From Acinetobacter modestus (GTDB lineage: Bacteria; Pseudomonadota; Gammaproteobacteria; Pseudomonadales; Moraxellaceae): a DNA stretch of 64,000 nt. Made by a program: the position numbers and the translations under genes. The stretch spans positions 124,001 to 188,000 of the forward strand of contig NZ_BMDV01000004.1 of assembly GCF_014636095.1 (NCBI RefSeq), in the 5' to 3' direction. Under the pieces are notes generated by a model. It was not told the origin of the DNA, ran no database searches, and saw nothing but the letters and a program-made list of their open reading frames with translations. Below, in pieces: positions 47,201 to 56,262 of this stretch (position 1 is its first letter; every line of letters starts with the position of its first letter).

Positions 47201-48559
47201 ATGTCAAATTCTCAACCCCAACAGCCACTTGATCTCGTCTACGGACTCAATGATCGTCCAAAACCGTTCATCGCATTTTTAGCGGCTTTACAACATCTTT
47301 TAGCAATTTTAGTCCCAATTGTTACTCCAGGATTATTAATTTGCTTAGCACTTGGTGTATCTCGTGAAGACACCAATATGATCCTTTCAATGTCTCTGAT
47401 CATCTCAGGAATTGCAACCTTTTTACAGTGTAAAAAGGTTGGTCCTTTCGGTGCAGGACTATTGATTGTTCAAGGTACAAGTTTTAACTTTATTGGCCCA
47501 ATTATTGGTATTGGTAGCGCCATGGTTGCTGCAGGTACGCCTGTTGAGCAAGTGATGGCTGCTATTTTCGGTGTGGTAATTGCAGGCTCATTTATTGAAA
47601 TGGGCGTGTCTCGGATTTTACCTTGGGTAAAACAATTAATTACCCCTTTAGTTACAGGTATCGTTGTTCTTTTAATTGGTTTAACACTGATTAAAGAAGG
47701 TCTGATTAGCATGGGAGGCGGTTATATGGCTATGCAAGATCATACTTTTGCCAATACAGACAATCTGATCATGTCCTGTACAGTACTGGCGGTCATTATT
47801 TTATTGAATCGTGTTCAAATTATTTGGGTAAAAAGTTCAGCAATTTTAATCGCATTGGTGATTGGTTACATTCTTGCAGGCTTTATGGGTCATTTAAACT
47901 TTTCCGTATTGCAAGACGCCCCATTAATTCAGATTCCTACGCCGATGCATTTTGGTCTAAGCTTCTCTTGGAGCTTGTTCATTCCAATGGCATTCATCTA
48001 TCTCGTTACTTCACTTGAAGCCATTGGCGATGTGACAGCGACCAGCAAAATCTCTAACCAACCTGTAGACGGCCCCATTTGGATGCAACGCATTAAAGGT
48101 GGTGTACTTGTGAATGGTGCTAACTCATTTTTAGCAGGTATCTTCAACACCTTCCCAAGTTCAGTATTTGCACAAAACAATGGCGTGATTCAACTCACTG
48201 GTGTGGCAAGTCGTTATGTCGGGATCTGGATTGCAATCTTATTGATCATTTTAGGTCTCTTCCCTGCTGTAGCGGCTGTAATTCAAGCTGTTCCCCAAGC
48301 AGTGCTAGGTGGTGCGGTAATGGTGATGTTTGGTGCGGTGGCTGCATCTGGAATTAATATTCTTTCAAGTATCCATCTTGACCGCCGCGCTTTACTGATT
48401 ATTGCGATTTCACTTGCATTAGGTTTAGGTGTAGCACAAGTTCCACAAATCCTTGAACATCTTCCTGAATTATTCAAAAACATTTTCAGCTCAGGTGTTG
48501 CAACGGGTGGTATTGCCGCGTTGATTTTAAATATTGTTTTACCTGAAACTCAAAAATAG
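47201..48559 (+). CDS. NCS2 family nucleobase (xanthine/uracil-type) permease
   Basis: Inner-membrane nucleobase:cation symporter of the NAT/NCS2 family, 452 residues with about fourteen hydrophobic segments. The NAT signature is present as QNNGVIQLTG near residues 325-334, preceded by TFPSSVFA, and FGAGLLIVQGTSFNFIGPII resembles TM3 of purine-type transporters. The wording QNNGVIQLTGVASRYVG favours the xanthine/urate branch over uracil. A terminator follows 20 bases after the stop codon. Confidence 0.87.
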   Translation: MSNSQPQQPLDLVYGLNDRPKPFIAFLAALQHLLAILVPIVTPGLLICLALGVSREDTNMILSMSLIISGIATFLQCKKVGPFGAGLLIVQGTSFNFIGPIIGIGSAMVAAGTPVEQVMAAIFGVVIAGSFIEMGVSRILPWVKQLITPLVTGIVVLLIGLTLIKEGLISMGGGYMAMQDHTFANTDNLIMSCTVLAVIILLNRVQIIWVKSSAILIALVIGYILAGFMGHLNFSVLQDAPLIQIPTPMHFGLSFSWSLFIPMAFIYLVTSLEAIGDVTATSKISNQPVDGPIWMQRIKGGVLVNGANSFLAGIFNTFPSSVFAQNNGVIQLTGVASRYVGIWIAILLIILGLFPAVAAVIQAVPQAVLGGAVMVMFGAVAASGINILSSIHLDRRALLIIAISLALGLGVAQVPQILEHLPELFKNIFSSGVATGGIAALILNIVLPETQK

Positions 48560-48578
48560 TCTTTTAACCATCGTAATT

Positions 48579-48606
48579 GCCCAGTTTCACCACTGGGCTT
48601 TGTTTT
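48579..48606 (+). terminator. Terminator after the NCS2 permease gene
   Basis: GCCCAGT (48579-48585) and ACTGGGC (48592-48598) flank TTCACC, followed by TTTGTTTTT. Confidence 0.85.
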
Positions 48607-48621
48607 TGATGAGAGATCAAA

Positions 48622-49638
48622 ATGGATCCACGTAGTGAAGTCGTTATACGACAACAAGATTATTTAAATGGGCAAGTTTTACTGATTAATGCGCCCAACG
48701 ATCAATTCGCCAAAAATTTACCTAGCCAAGTACAAGCGTCTGTCTGGACTTGGAATTATGCTGATCATCAAGGTTTTCAAAGCAGTGGTATAAATTCACA
48801 TTTCTCAGTTGAGTTTCCACAAGCAACGTTTGATCAGGTTGTTATTTTCGTTCCCAAGTCGAAAGAATTACTAAATTATATTCTGCACGTTGTCGTTAGC
48901 CATTTAAAACTTGATCACAATATTTTTCTGGTTGGTGAAAAAAAAGGGGGCGTTGAGCGGGCAGCAAAACAATTATTGCAATATGGCAAAACACTAAAAC
49001 TTGACAGTGCACGTCACTGCCAACTTTGGCAAATGAAGATCGAAAGAACAGAGCAGTTAAAACCACTTGAACACTGGTTAAAAACTTATACAGTTCAAAT
49101 AGATCAAGAACAGTTAAATATCTGTGCCTTGCCTGGTGTATTTAGTCAAGATCATTTAGATATTGGAACAGCCGTATTACTCCCTTACCTGAGCCAAGTA
49201 AAATCAGGTAAGATTGCCGACTTTGGTTGCGGTGCTGGAATTATTAGTGCTTATTTAGCCAAAATAAATGCAAACCAGCACATTTTTGCACTTGATGTGG
49301 ATGCATTTGCATTACGGTCTACTGAGTTCACTTTTCAAAAAAATGATCTGAACTTAGCACAGCTACATCTACAGCCTGTCACAGGTTTTGTTGATGCACC
49401 TAAAGATCTAGATGCCATCGTAAGTAATCCACCTTTTCATCAAGGCATTCATACCAATTACGATGCAAGTGAAGAACTCTGCCAATTGGCGAAAAAGCAT
49501 CTGAAAAGTTCAGGTGAACTATGGATCGTGGCTAATCGTTTTCTAAATTATCCACCTCTGATTGAGCAGAGCTTTGGTCAATGTCTTGTGAAGGCAGATC
49601 AAGAGGGATTCAAAGTGTTATATGCCTGTGCGAAATAA
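48622..49638 (+). CDS. rsmC: 16S rRNA m2G1207 methyltransferase RsmC
   Basis: SAM-dependent methyltransferase modifying guanine 1207 of 16S rRNA in the 30S subunit. The 338 residues have a degenerate N-terminal methyltransferase-like domain and an active C-terminal one: SAM motif [17 protein letters not shown] near residue 199, acidic LDVDAFAL, and the N-P-P-F motif in [16 protein letters not shown] near 271. The length matches E. coli RsmC (343). It is followed 18 bases later by the lysP-like gene on the same strand. Confidence 0.92.
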   Translation: MDPRSEVVIRQQDYLNGQVLLINAPNDQFAKNLPSQVQASVWTWNYADHQGFQSSGINSHFSVEFPQATFDQVVIFVPKSKELLNYILHVVVSHLKLDHNIFLVGEKKGGVERAAKQLLQYGKTLKLDSARHCQLWQMKIERTEQLKPLEHWLKTYTVQIDQEQLNICALPGVFSQDHLDIGTAVLLPYLSQVKSGKIADFGCGAGIISAYLAKINANQHIFALDVDAFALRSTEFTFQKNDLNLAQLHLQPVTGFVDAPKDLDAIVSNPPFHQGIHTNYDASEELCQLAKKHLKSSGELWIVANRFLNYPPLIEQSFGQCLVKADQEGFKVLYACAK

Positions 49639-49656
49639 ACAGTTTAAGGAATTTTT

Positions 49657-51114
49657 ATGAGCGATACATCTGCTCCTCAACACCTTCAGCGTCAGCTCGG
49701 AGCACGCCATCTAAATATGATCGCCATTGGTGGATCAATTGGTACAGGTTTATTCCTTGCTTCAGGTTCAACGATTGCAACAGCAGGTCCTGGTGGTGCG
49801 TTATTGGCCTATGCCCTTATCGGAATCATGATTTATTTCTTGATGACGAGTCTCGGTGAATTAGCAACACACAATCCAACTTCAGGTGCATTCTTCACCT
49901 ATGGCAGTCGTTATGTCGAAGATGGTTTTGGTTTCGCCTTAGGCTGGAACTATTGGTATAACTGGGCAATCACTGTTGCTTTTGAATTGGTCGCAGTTCA
50001 GTTCATCATGAAATTCTGGTTTCCAGATATTCCTGGGTTTTACTGGAGTGCAATCTTCCTTGCCATTATTTTTGCAATTAATGCATTGACGGTAAAAGGC
50101 TTTGGTGAAAGTGAATTCTTATTTTCTTTGATTAAAGTGATTGCAATTATTGTGTTTATCATCATCGGTATCTGGATGATTGCTAAAATTATGATGACAC
50201 CGAATGTATCAACCTTTCAACACTGGCATTATAAAGATGCACCGTTTGTTGGTGGCTTACAAGCCCTGATCGGTGTTGCCATGATCGCTGGATTCTCCTT
50301 CCAAGGAACTGAAATGGTTGGCGTTGCCGCAGGTGAATCTAAAGATCCAAAGAAAACGATTCCTTTAGCGATTAAACAAATCTTCTGGCGTATTTTACTG
50401 TTTTATATTTTGTGTATTTTTATCATTGGTACATTGGTGAGCTACGATGACCCACTTCTATTAAAAGCGGCACAAAGTGAAGATATTGCTCTCTCACCAT
50501 TTACCTTACTGTATGAAAAAGCAGGCTTTGCCTTTGCTGCAAGTTTGATGAATGCCGTTATTCTCAGTGCGATTTTATCTGCAGGTAACTCTGGGATGTA
50601 CTCATCTACGCGTATGCTATTCGATATGGCAAAAGAAGGACGAGCGCCTAAATGGTTCTCAAAACTTGATAGTCGTGGCGTACCCATGAATGCACTTTAT
50701 GCAACAACAGCAGTTGCTGCATTATGTTTCTTGACCACCTTTATCGGCGAAAAACAAGTGTTTAACTGGTTGTTAAATATGTCTGGGATGTGTGGTTTTA
50801 TCGTCTGGTTGGGTATTGCCATTTCACATTATCGTTTCCGTAAAGGCTATATTGCTCAGGGGCATAAACTTGAAGATCTTGCTTATCGTGCCAAGTTTTT
50901 CCCATTTGCACCTTGGTTTGCCTTTGTTCTCTGCTCTATCATTATTTTAGGACAAAACTATCAAGCTGTGCTGGGTGGTAAAGTTGATTGGTTAGGCTTA
51001 GTTTCAACCTATATCAGTATTCCATTATTTTTGGCGATTTGGTTGGGTTATAAATGGAAGTACAAAACCAAATTGATTGCATATAAAGATATGAACGTGA
51101 AAGAAGGCGAATAA
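49657..51114 (+). CDS. lysP: LysP-like amino acid permease
   Basis: APC-family inner-membrane symporter of 485 residues with twelve hydrophobic segments. It opens with GARHLNMIAIGGSIGTGLFL, and LMTSLGELATHNPTSG, YVEDGFGFALGWNYWYNWAI and ALTVKGFGESEFLFSLIKVI closely follow E. coli LysP, so lysine is the probable substrate. Other basic or aromatic amino acids of the same subfamily cannot be excluded. AAGGAA lies 6 bases before ATG 49657. It is probably co-transcribed with rsmC. Confidence 0.85.
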   Translation: MSDTSAPQHLQRQLGARHLNMIAIGGSIGTGLFLASGSTIATAGPGGALLAYALIGIMIYFLMTSLGELATHNPTSGAFFTYGSRYVEDGFGFALGWNYWYNWAITVAFELVAVQFIMKFWFPDIPGFYWSAIFLAIIFAINALTVKGFGESEFLFSLIKVIAIIVFIIIGIWMIAKIMMTPNVSTFQHWHYKDAPFVGGLQALIGVAMIAGFSFQGTEMVGVAAGESKDPKKTIPLAIKQIFWRILLFYILCIFIIGTLVSYDDPLLLKAAQSEDIALSPFTLLYEKAGFAFAASLMNAVILSAILSAGNSGMYSSTRMLFDMAKEGRAPKWFSKLDSRGVPMNALYATTAVAALCFLTTFIGEKQVFNWLLNMSGMCGFIVWLGIAISHYRFRKGYIAQGHKLEDLAYRAKFFPFAPWFAFVLCSIIILGQNYQAVLGGKVDWLGLVSTYISIPLFLAIWLGYKWKYKTKLIAYKDMNVKEGE

Positions 51115-51205
51115 AAAGCCAAAAATTCACTTGACCCTTAAGTAAATATGAGTAAAATCAGCAGCTCATATTTTCAGCTGCACTATTATATAGGAGGACG
51201 ACATC

Positions 51206-51235
51206 ATGCCAGCAATACAAGGAACAACAACTTAA
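51206..51235 (+). CDS. Nine-codon ORF MPAIQGTTT (possible leader peptide)
   Basis: ATG 51206 is preceded by TAGGAGGACGACATC, a near-ideal ribosome site with 8-base spacing. The product MPAIQGTTT ends in three Thr codons (ACA ACA ACT) before TAA. It sits between two hairpins upstream of rtcB. Translation is inferred only from the strength of the site; a very short peptide of this kind is usually regulatory. Confidence 0.45.
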   Translation: MPAIQGTTT

Positions 51236-51300
51236 GATTTGGCACTGTCGACTCACGGACAAGTGTACAAATCAGAATCACTTGTCCGAATGCTCTATTT

Positions 51301-51325
51301 AACCTAGCATTCGCTAGGTTTTTTT
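51301..51325 (+). terminator. Terminator 43 bases before the rtcB start
   Basis: AACCTAG (51301-51307) pairs with CTAGGTT (51314-51320) around CATTCG and is followed by a run of T. It would stop transcripts entering rtcB from upstream unless read through. Confidence 0.8.
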
Positions 51326-51367
51326 ATGCCTATTCGGACGAAAAATTAAAATACCTGAGATAAGAAA

Positions 51368-52573
51368 ATGGGCATACAAAAAATACTTAATGCTAATGCT
51401 GAATATGGTGTTCCAGTAAAAATATTCACCAATGATATTGATAGCGAAAGCATTGAACAACTAAAAAAAATGGCACAACTGCAATTTGTGTATTCGCATA
51501 TCGCCGTGATGCCTGATGTACATGTCGGTAAAGGTGCGACCGTAGGTAGCGTCATTCCAACAAAACACGCGATTATTCCCGCTGCTGTTGGTGTCGACAT
51601 CGGTTGTGGCATGAATGCTATTCGACTCAATCTCAAAGCATCACAGTTGCCAGATAATCTCGCACCTTTACGCCATGCAATTGAACGTAAAGTCCCTGTA
51701 GGCTTTGAGTTACACAAACAAATCAAGGCGAAAGCCTCAAGCATTATTCCACTGGAAAAACGCTTGCAGCCGATCATTAAAAAGCACCCTGGCTTAGTTC
51801 GGATGCTCAGAAAGTTTGATGCGACATGGCAAAAACAACTCGGTACCTTAGGCGGTGGCAATCACTTTATCGAACTCTGTTTAGATGAAAATCAAGACAT
51901 TTGGGTGATGCTACATTCTGGTAGCCGTGGTTTAGGTAATGTGATTGGAACTTATTTTATCGAGCTAGCAAAGAAAGAAGCTCAACATCGATTTGGGCAT
52001 GTCCCAGATAAGGACTTGAGTTATTTTGCAGAAGGCTCAAATAGTTTTAATGACTATGTTGAAGCGGTGGAATGGGCACAGGAATATGCTTTTGAGAATA
52101 GACGTGAAATGATGCGTCTCATTTTAGAAGCAATTCGACCACTACTCCCATCCTTTCAATTGACTAAAGAAGCGATTAACTGCCACCACAATTATGTCAG
52201 CCAAGAAAATCACTTTGGTGAAGATCTCCTGATTACTCGAAAAGGTGCAATTCGTGCTGGTCAAAATGAATTAGGCATTATTCCTGGTTCAATGGGGGCT
52301 CGCTCCTATATTGTGAAGGGCAAAGCTAACCCTGAATCATTCTGCTCATGTTCGCATGGTGCAGGAAGAAAAATGAGCCGTAGTAAAGCCAAATTACTTT
52401 TTGGTCAAGAGGATTTGATTCAGCAGACCCAAGGTATTGAATGTCGTAAAGACAGTGGTGTAATTGACGAAATACCAAGTGCATATAAAGATATTGATCA
52501 AGTCATGGCAAACCAATCAGATTTAATCGAAATCGTGCACACCCTTAAACAAGTTCTATGTATAAAAGGTTAA
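51368..52573 (+). CDS. rtcB: RtcB-type RNA ligase
   Basis: GTP- and manganese-dependent RNA ligase joining 2',3'-cyclic phosphate (3'-phosphate) and 5'-OH ends, used in RNA repair. The 401 residues show PDVHVGKGATVGSV, AVGVDIGCGMNAIRL, GTLGGGNHFIEL and LHSGSRGLGN for metal binding, GSMGARSYIVKG, and CSCSHGAGRKMSR with the guanylylated His near 330. The length matches E. coli RtcB (408). No rtcA or rtcR is in the window. A small gene starts 4 bases downstream. Confidence 0.95.
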   Translation: MGIQKILNANAEYGVPVKIFTNDIDSESIEQLKKMAQLQFVYSHIAVMPDVHVGKGATVGSVIPTKHAIIPAAVGVDIGCGMNAIRLNLKASQLPDNLAPLRHAIERKVPVGFELHKQIKAKASSIIPLEKRLQPIIKKHPGLVRMLRKFDATWQKQLGTLGGGNHFIELCLDENQDIWVMLHSGSRGLGNVIGTYFIELAKKEAQHRFGHVPDKDLSYFAEGSNSFNDYVEAVEWAQEYAFENRREMMRLILEAIRPLLPSFQLTKEAINCHHNYVSQENHFGEDLLITRKGAIRAGQNELGIIPGSMGARSYIVKGKANPESFCSCSHGAGRKMSRSKAKLLFGQEDLIQQTQGIECRKDSGVIDEIPSAYKDIDQVMANQSDLIEIVHTLKQVLCIKG

Positions 52574-52577
52574 ATAG

Positions 52578-52736
52578 ATGAAACTTAAAGCAATACCTAA
52601 AATCAAAGTTCGTAATCCTGTTGCGCTCTCCCCTTTACTACAAAAAGGAGGAATCCACGAAACAGAAAAACCTAGAGCTCAGCACCGTCGAGAAAGACAA
52701 AATACCAAACAACAGCTTAGAAAAGAAGTTTGGTAA
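52578..52736 (+). CDS. Small basic protein co-transcribed with rtcB
   Basis: A 52-residue protein, ATG 52578, four bases after the rtcB stop codon with AAAGG 8 bases upstream inside the rtcB end. It is strongly basic (11 Arg/Lys among the last 22 residues) and has an R-N-P-V-A-L-S-P-L-L-Q-K-G-G-I-H core followed by RAQHRRERQNTKQQLRKEV. No signal peptide or membrane segment. I do not recognise the family; the composition suggests binding to RNA or the ribosome. Tight coupling suggests a role linked to RNA repair. Confidence 0.65.
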   Translation: MKLKAIPKIKVRNPVALSPLLQKGGIHETEKPRAQHRRERQNTKQQLRKEVW

Positions 52737-52832
52737 CTTCTAGAAAATATTAATTAAACACATCAGTCAAATTATTTTGCAGGAGTAATCAAAATGTTTA
52801 TATATTCAAATCACTTGTATACAAACCCATAT

Positions 52833-52862
52833 AAAAAAGCGACTCATCAGAGTCGCTTTTTT
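52833..52862. terminator. Bidirectional terminator between the rtcB unit and ompA
   Basis: AAAAAAGCGACTC and GAGTCGCTTTTTT flank ATCA in a perfect stem. Confidence 0.92.
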
Positions 52863-52882
52863 ATTCAGTTCAAAAACTCAAA

Positions 52883-53941
52883 TTATTGAGCTTGTTGACC
52901 TGGTTGTACTAAAACAGTACGGCTACCAGTGATCGCAGCAAATACGCGACGGTTCATAGCACGACCTTCTTTAGTTTTGTTGTCAGCAATCGGTTGATCC
53001 CAAGCAAAACCTTGAGTAGTCAAGCGAGATTCGTTAACGTTATATTCGTTAACAAGCGCTGATTTAACAGAGTTAGCACGAGCTAAAGATAAACGTTCGT
53101 TTAACTTACGTGGACCAGTGTTATCAGTGTGACCTTCAATACGTGCAGTCGCATTCGGGTATTCAGCTAATTTCTCAGCTACTTTCGCGATTTCAGACTT
53201 GTATTGTGGTTTGATATCAGACTTGTTCGTATCAAAGAATACGCGAAGTTCCATGTTAAGATCTTCAGTCAACTCTTGTGGTTGTGGAGCAACTGGAGTT
53301 GGTTCAACTGGAGCAACTTCTACTACTGGAGCAGCTGGTTTCAAGTGACCACCAAGAACTACGTTTAAACCAGCAAGTGCTGTATAGTTCCAGAAGTTTT
53401 CATCGATATTATAAGTACCGCGAGCTTCTGTACGTAGAGATAAAGCATCATTTAAGCGCCAGAAAGCACCAAAACCGGCATTACCTAAAGTACCTTCTTC
53501 TTTCAAACCACGATCAGTACGACCTAAGTCAGCAGCAGTTGCATCAGTAAACGTATATTTATAATGGCCAGCACCCAACAATACATAAGGTTTGATTTTG
53601 CTGTCATAATTTTTAGTGATTAAATCAGAAGTAACATAGAAGTTACCGTTGATTTGCTGTTGTTTGTACTCAGAGTTAGGAGCAAGGCTATCAACATCAC
53701 CTTTAACTTGGTTATATTCTGCTTCGAAACCTAACCACGGGGTTAACTCAACACCTAATGCAGCGCCAACGAATAAATCGTCTTGTAACTCAGCACTACT
53801 CGTTAAATTTTCAGCACTGTTGTTATGCTTAGTATCTTGAAACGTGTAACCAAGCAATAATGGAGTTACTGTTACACCCGCATTAGCAGCAGCTAAAGGA
53901 GCAGCAACAAGCATAGCAAGTGCAATACGACTCAATTTCAT
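52883..53941 (-). CDS. ompA: Outer-membrane protein OmpA (Acinetobacter 38-kDa type)
   Basis: Abundant outer-membrane protein: eight-strand beta barrel plus a periplasmic peptidoglycan-binding domain. The 352 residues have signal [20 protein letters not shown], barrel (about 22-190), a Pro/Val linker ([20 protein letters not shown]) and OmpA C-domain ([35 protein letters not shown]). The conserved Asp and Arg that hold diaminopimelate are in these segments. GGAGG precedes ATG 53941. Slow-porin and virulence roles are known for this Acinetobacter family. Confidence 0.97.
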   Translation of the reverse strand: MKLSRIALAMLVAAPLAAANAGVTVTPLLLGYTFQDTKHNNSAENLTSSAELQDDLFVGAALGVELTPWLGFEAEYNQVKGDVDSLAPNSEYKQQQINGNFYVTSDLITKNYDSKIKPYVLLGAGHYKYTFTDATAADLGRTDRGLKEEGTLGNAGFGAFWRLNDALSLRTEARGTYNIDENFWNYTALAGLNVVLGGHLKPAAPVVEVAPVEPTPVAPQPQELTEDLNMELRVFFDTNKSDIKPQYKSEIAKVAEKLAEYPNATARIEGHTDNTGPRKLNERLSLARANSVKSALVNEYNVNESRLTTQGFAWDQPIADNKTKEGRAMNRRVFAAITGSRTVLVQPGQQAQ

Positions 53942-54329
53942 GGATATCCTCCAGAGATAACAATTGTTTGTTGTTCAAGCTTAGCCTATGATTTTTGGCC
54001 CTGCGAACATAAAAATGTTTACAGTATTATTTTTAAGCTATTCACTTCACTTTGAATCATACAAACACTTGATGATTTTTCCAAGTGCTTGATAACTTTA
54101 ACCTCGTAAATTATTGACAAAATTTCTTACAATTTCCGTTGTAGTTCAGTAAATTTTCAATTCAACTTTAAAGTTCGAATAGCTTATTGTTCGCTTTCTT
54201 CAATTTTAGCAGTATTTGCTTCATGAAGTAATGGCTAGTTTTTCTAATACTAAACTTAATTTAATAAATACAGTAATTACTTAACACTTTGTTAATAAAA
54301 AAATTACAAAATGATCAAAAGGTAAAAAA
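53942..54329. other. 388-base intergenic region upstream of ompA and fimT
   Basis: Long AT-rich divergent region. The ompA transcript probably has a long 5' untranslated part, but I cannot place its promoter with confidence. A TTGACA (54112-54117) on the plus strand lacks a good partner -10. No RNA gene or repeat was recognised. Confidence 0.35.
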
Positions 54330-54842
54330 ATGTTAAAAGTTAAAGGATTCGCGCTCAGTGAATTAATGGTCTCGCTTGCTATTTGTGCGATTCTTGTATG
54401 CCTTAGTTTACCCTTTTTGAATCAATTATTGATTTCAAATGAAGTAAATCAAATAAAAAGAACACTCACAATTTACATACAAAAATCCAAATCTGACGCA
54501 CAGATTCATCATAAAAATGTGACTTTGTGCGCAAGTAAAGATTTAATTAGTTGTGATTCTGATTGGAACAGTGGGCTAATCGGATTTCTTGATTTAAATG
54601 CTAATCGGCAACGTGATTCAAATGATCCTTTATTGTATTCCGAAGCATTTAAATATAAGTATGGACGATTAGATTGGAGAGGTACATTAAGAATAAATTC
54701 ACTTACTTTCCAAGGTGATACAGGGCTACCAAGAGGCTCAAATGGAAGCTTCTTTTATTGTATGAATGATTCTAATCATCATACCCAACTCATTCTCAGC
54801 AATATGGGACAAATACGTAGTAAGGAAATCACCACGTGTTAA
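54330..54842 (+). CDS. FimT/GspH-type minor pseudopilin
   Basis: A 170-residue type IV pilus minor pilin. Prepilin signature at the N-terminus: short basic leader MLKVKG, cleavage before Phe, then FALSELMVSLAICAILVCLS with the Glu at position +5. The C-terminal domain has the FimT/GspH pattern with Cys pairs (LCASKDLISC; FYCMN and final TTC) and GFLDLNANRQRD. It may prime pilus assembly or bind DNA, as FimT does in natural transformation. It is an orphan gene divergent from ompA. Confidence 0.82.
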   Translation: MLKVKGFALSELMVSLAICAILVCLSLPFLNQLLISNEVNQIKRTLTIYIQKSKSDAQIHHKNVTLCASKDLISCDSDWNSGLIGFLDLNANRQRDSNDPLLYSEAFKYKYGRLDWRGTLRINSLTFQGDTGLPRGSNGSFFYCMNDSNHHTQLILSNMGQIRSKEITTC

Positions 54843-54953
54843 AAACTCTTCAGTCTAGCTTAAACGACGTAAAATACTTTATTCGCATGCTTTTTTTAAT
54901 ATACTGCATAGGTTTTGAACATTCTCTGCAAATTATAAGTCTGGAGACACATA

Positions 54954-56129
54954 ATGACTGACATCGTAATTGTCAACGGCGCTCGTACAGCAATGGGCGG
55001 CTTCCAAGGCGCATTATCAAGCGCAACTGCACCCGAATTAGGTGCAATCACCATTAAAGAAGCAATTGCTCGTTCGGGATTACAGCCTACTGATGTAGAA
55101 GAAGTAATCATGGGCTGTGTGTTACCAGCAGGTTTAAAACAAGGTCCAGCTCGTCAAGCTATGCGTAAAGCAGGTTTGCCTGATTCAACTGGTGCAGTAA
55201 CCATTAACAAACTTTGTGGTTCTGGCATGAAAGCTGTGATGCAAGCTACAGATATGATCAAAGCTGGTAGTGCTGAAATCGTGGTTGCGGGTGGTATGGA
55301 ATCAATGACCAATGCTCCTTACGTTTTACCTAAGGCACGTGCAGGTTATCGCATGGGTCATGGTGAAATTAAGGATCATATGTTCCTTGATGGTTTAGAA
55401 GATGCAGAAACTGGTCGTTTAATGGGATCATTTGCACAAGATATGGCAAATAAACGCAGCTATACGCGTGAACAAATGGATGATTTCGCTATACGTTCTC
55501 TACAACGTGCGCAGAAAGCAATTACTGAAGGTTATTTCAAAGATGAAATCGTTCCAGTAACAGTGTCTAGCCGTAAAGGTGATGTTGTTGTTGATCAAGA
55601 TGAACAGCCATTAAATGCAAAAATTGACAAAATCCCAAGTTTGAAACCTGCATTTGCAAAAGACGGTACGATTACTGCTGCCAACGCAAGTTCGATTTCT
55701 GATGGTGCTTCTGCTTTAGTATTAACATCAAGTGAAGTCGCTACTCAACGTGGCTTACAACCTCTAGCGAAAATTGTTGCAACCGCATCAAATTCTCAAC
55801 ATCCTTCTGAATTTACGATTGCTCCTGTAGGGGCAATTGAAAAAGTTTTGAAAAAAGCTGGTTGGGATGCACAAGACGTTGATCTTTGGGAAATCAATGA
55901 AGCTTTTGCAATGGTTACAATGTGCCCAATTGATGACTTCAAATTAGATGCAGAAAAAGTGAACATCAATGGTGGTGCTTGTGCACTTGGTCATCCTGTT
56001 GGCTCTACGGGTTCACGTATCATTCTTACATTAATTCATGCACTTAAACGCACTGGTGGTAAAAAAGGTATTGCGGCGCTTTGTATTGGTGGTGGTGAAG
56101 CAACAGCAGTTGCAATCGAATTGATCTAA
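54954..56129 (+). CDS. Acetyl-CoA acetyltransferase (thiolase)
   Basis: Thiolase II-type enzyme of 391 residues joining or cleaving acetyl-CoA units. The nucleophile lies in TINKLCGSGMKAVM (Cys near residue 88), followed by VAGGMESMTNAPYVL, NEAFAM, the His in GGACALGHPVGSTGSR near 347, and the second Cys in ALCIGGGEATAVAIE. Both catalytic Cys and the His are intact. ATG 54954 follows GGAGACAC. No beta-oxidation partner is adjacent, so biosynthetic versus degradative use is open. Confidence 0.93.
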   Translation: MTDIVIVNGARTAMGGFQGALSSATAPELGAITIKEAIARSGLQPTDVEEVIMGCVLPAGLKQGPARQAMRKAGLPDSTGAVTINKLCGSGMKAVMQATDMIKAGSAEIVVAGGMESMTNAPYVLPKARAGYRMGHGEIKDHMFLDGLEDAETGRLMGSFAQDMANKRSYTREQMDDFAIRSLQRAQKAITEGYFKDEIVPVTVSSRKGDVVVDQDEQPLNAKIDKIPSLKPAFAKDGTITAANASSISDGASALVLTSSEVATQRGLQPLAKIVATASNSQHPSEFTIAPVGAIEKVLKKAGWDAQDVDLWEINEAFAMVTMCPIDDFKLDAEKVNINGGACALGHPVGSTGSRIILTLIHALKRTGGKKGIAALCIGGGEATAVAIELI

Positions 56130-56147
56130 GCATTAATTCGATTAACT

Positions 56148-56176
56148 AAAAATCCTGCCAAGTGCAGGATTTTTTA
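56148..56176 (+). terminator. Thiolase gene terminator
   Basis: AATCCTGC (56151-56158) and GCAGGATT (56164-56171) flank CAAGT, followed by TTTTT. Confidence 0.88.
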
Positions 56177-56262
56177 TTTTCATAATTACAAAAAATAATG
56201 CACCTGTTATTAAAATCCCGATAAGTTATGCACTGTATAAAAAAACAACAAGGAGTTCCCTC

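Larger units (their letters stand above)
51131..51367 (+). promoter_or_regulatory. Structured leader upstream of rtcB
   Basis: This region between the lysP-like gene and rtcB contains, in order: a TTGACC element at 51131; a hairpin GCAGCT/AGCTGC (51161-51181); a strong AGGAGG site; a nine-codon ORF (51206-51235); a 10-bp perfect stem CGGACAAGTG/CACTTGTCCG (51256-51288); and a terminator (51301-51325). The 3' arm of the second stem can instead pair with ATTCGGAC at 51332-51339. The layout is that of an attenuator-like leader or a separate small RNA. Confidence 0.55.
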
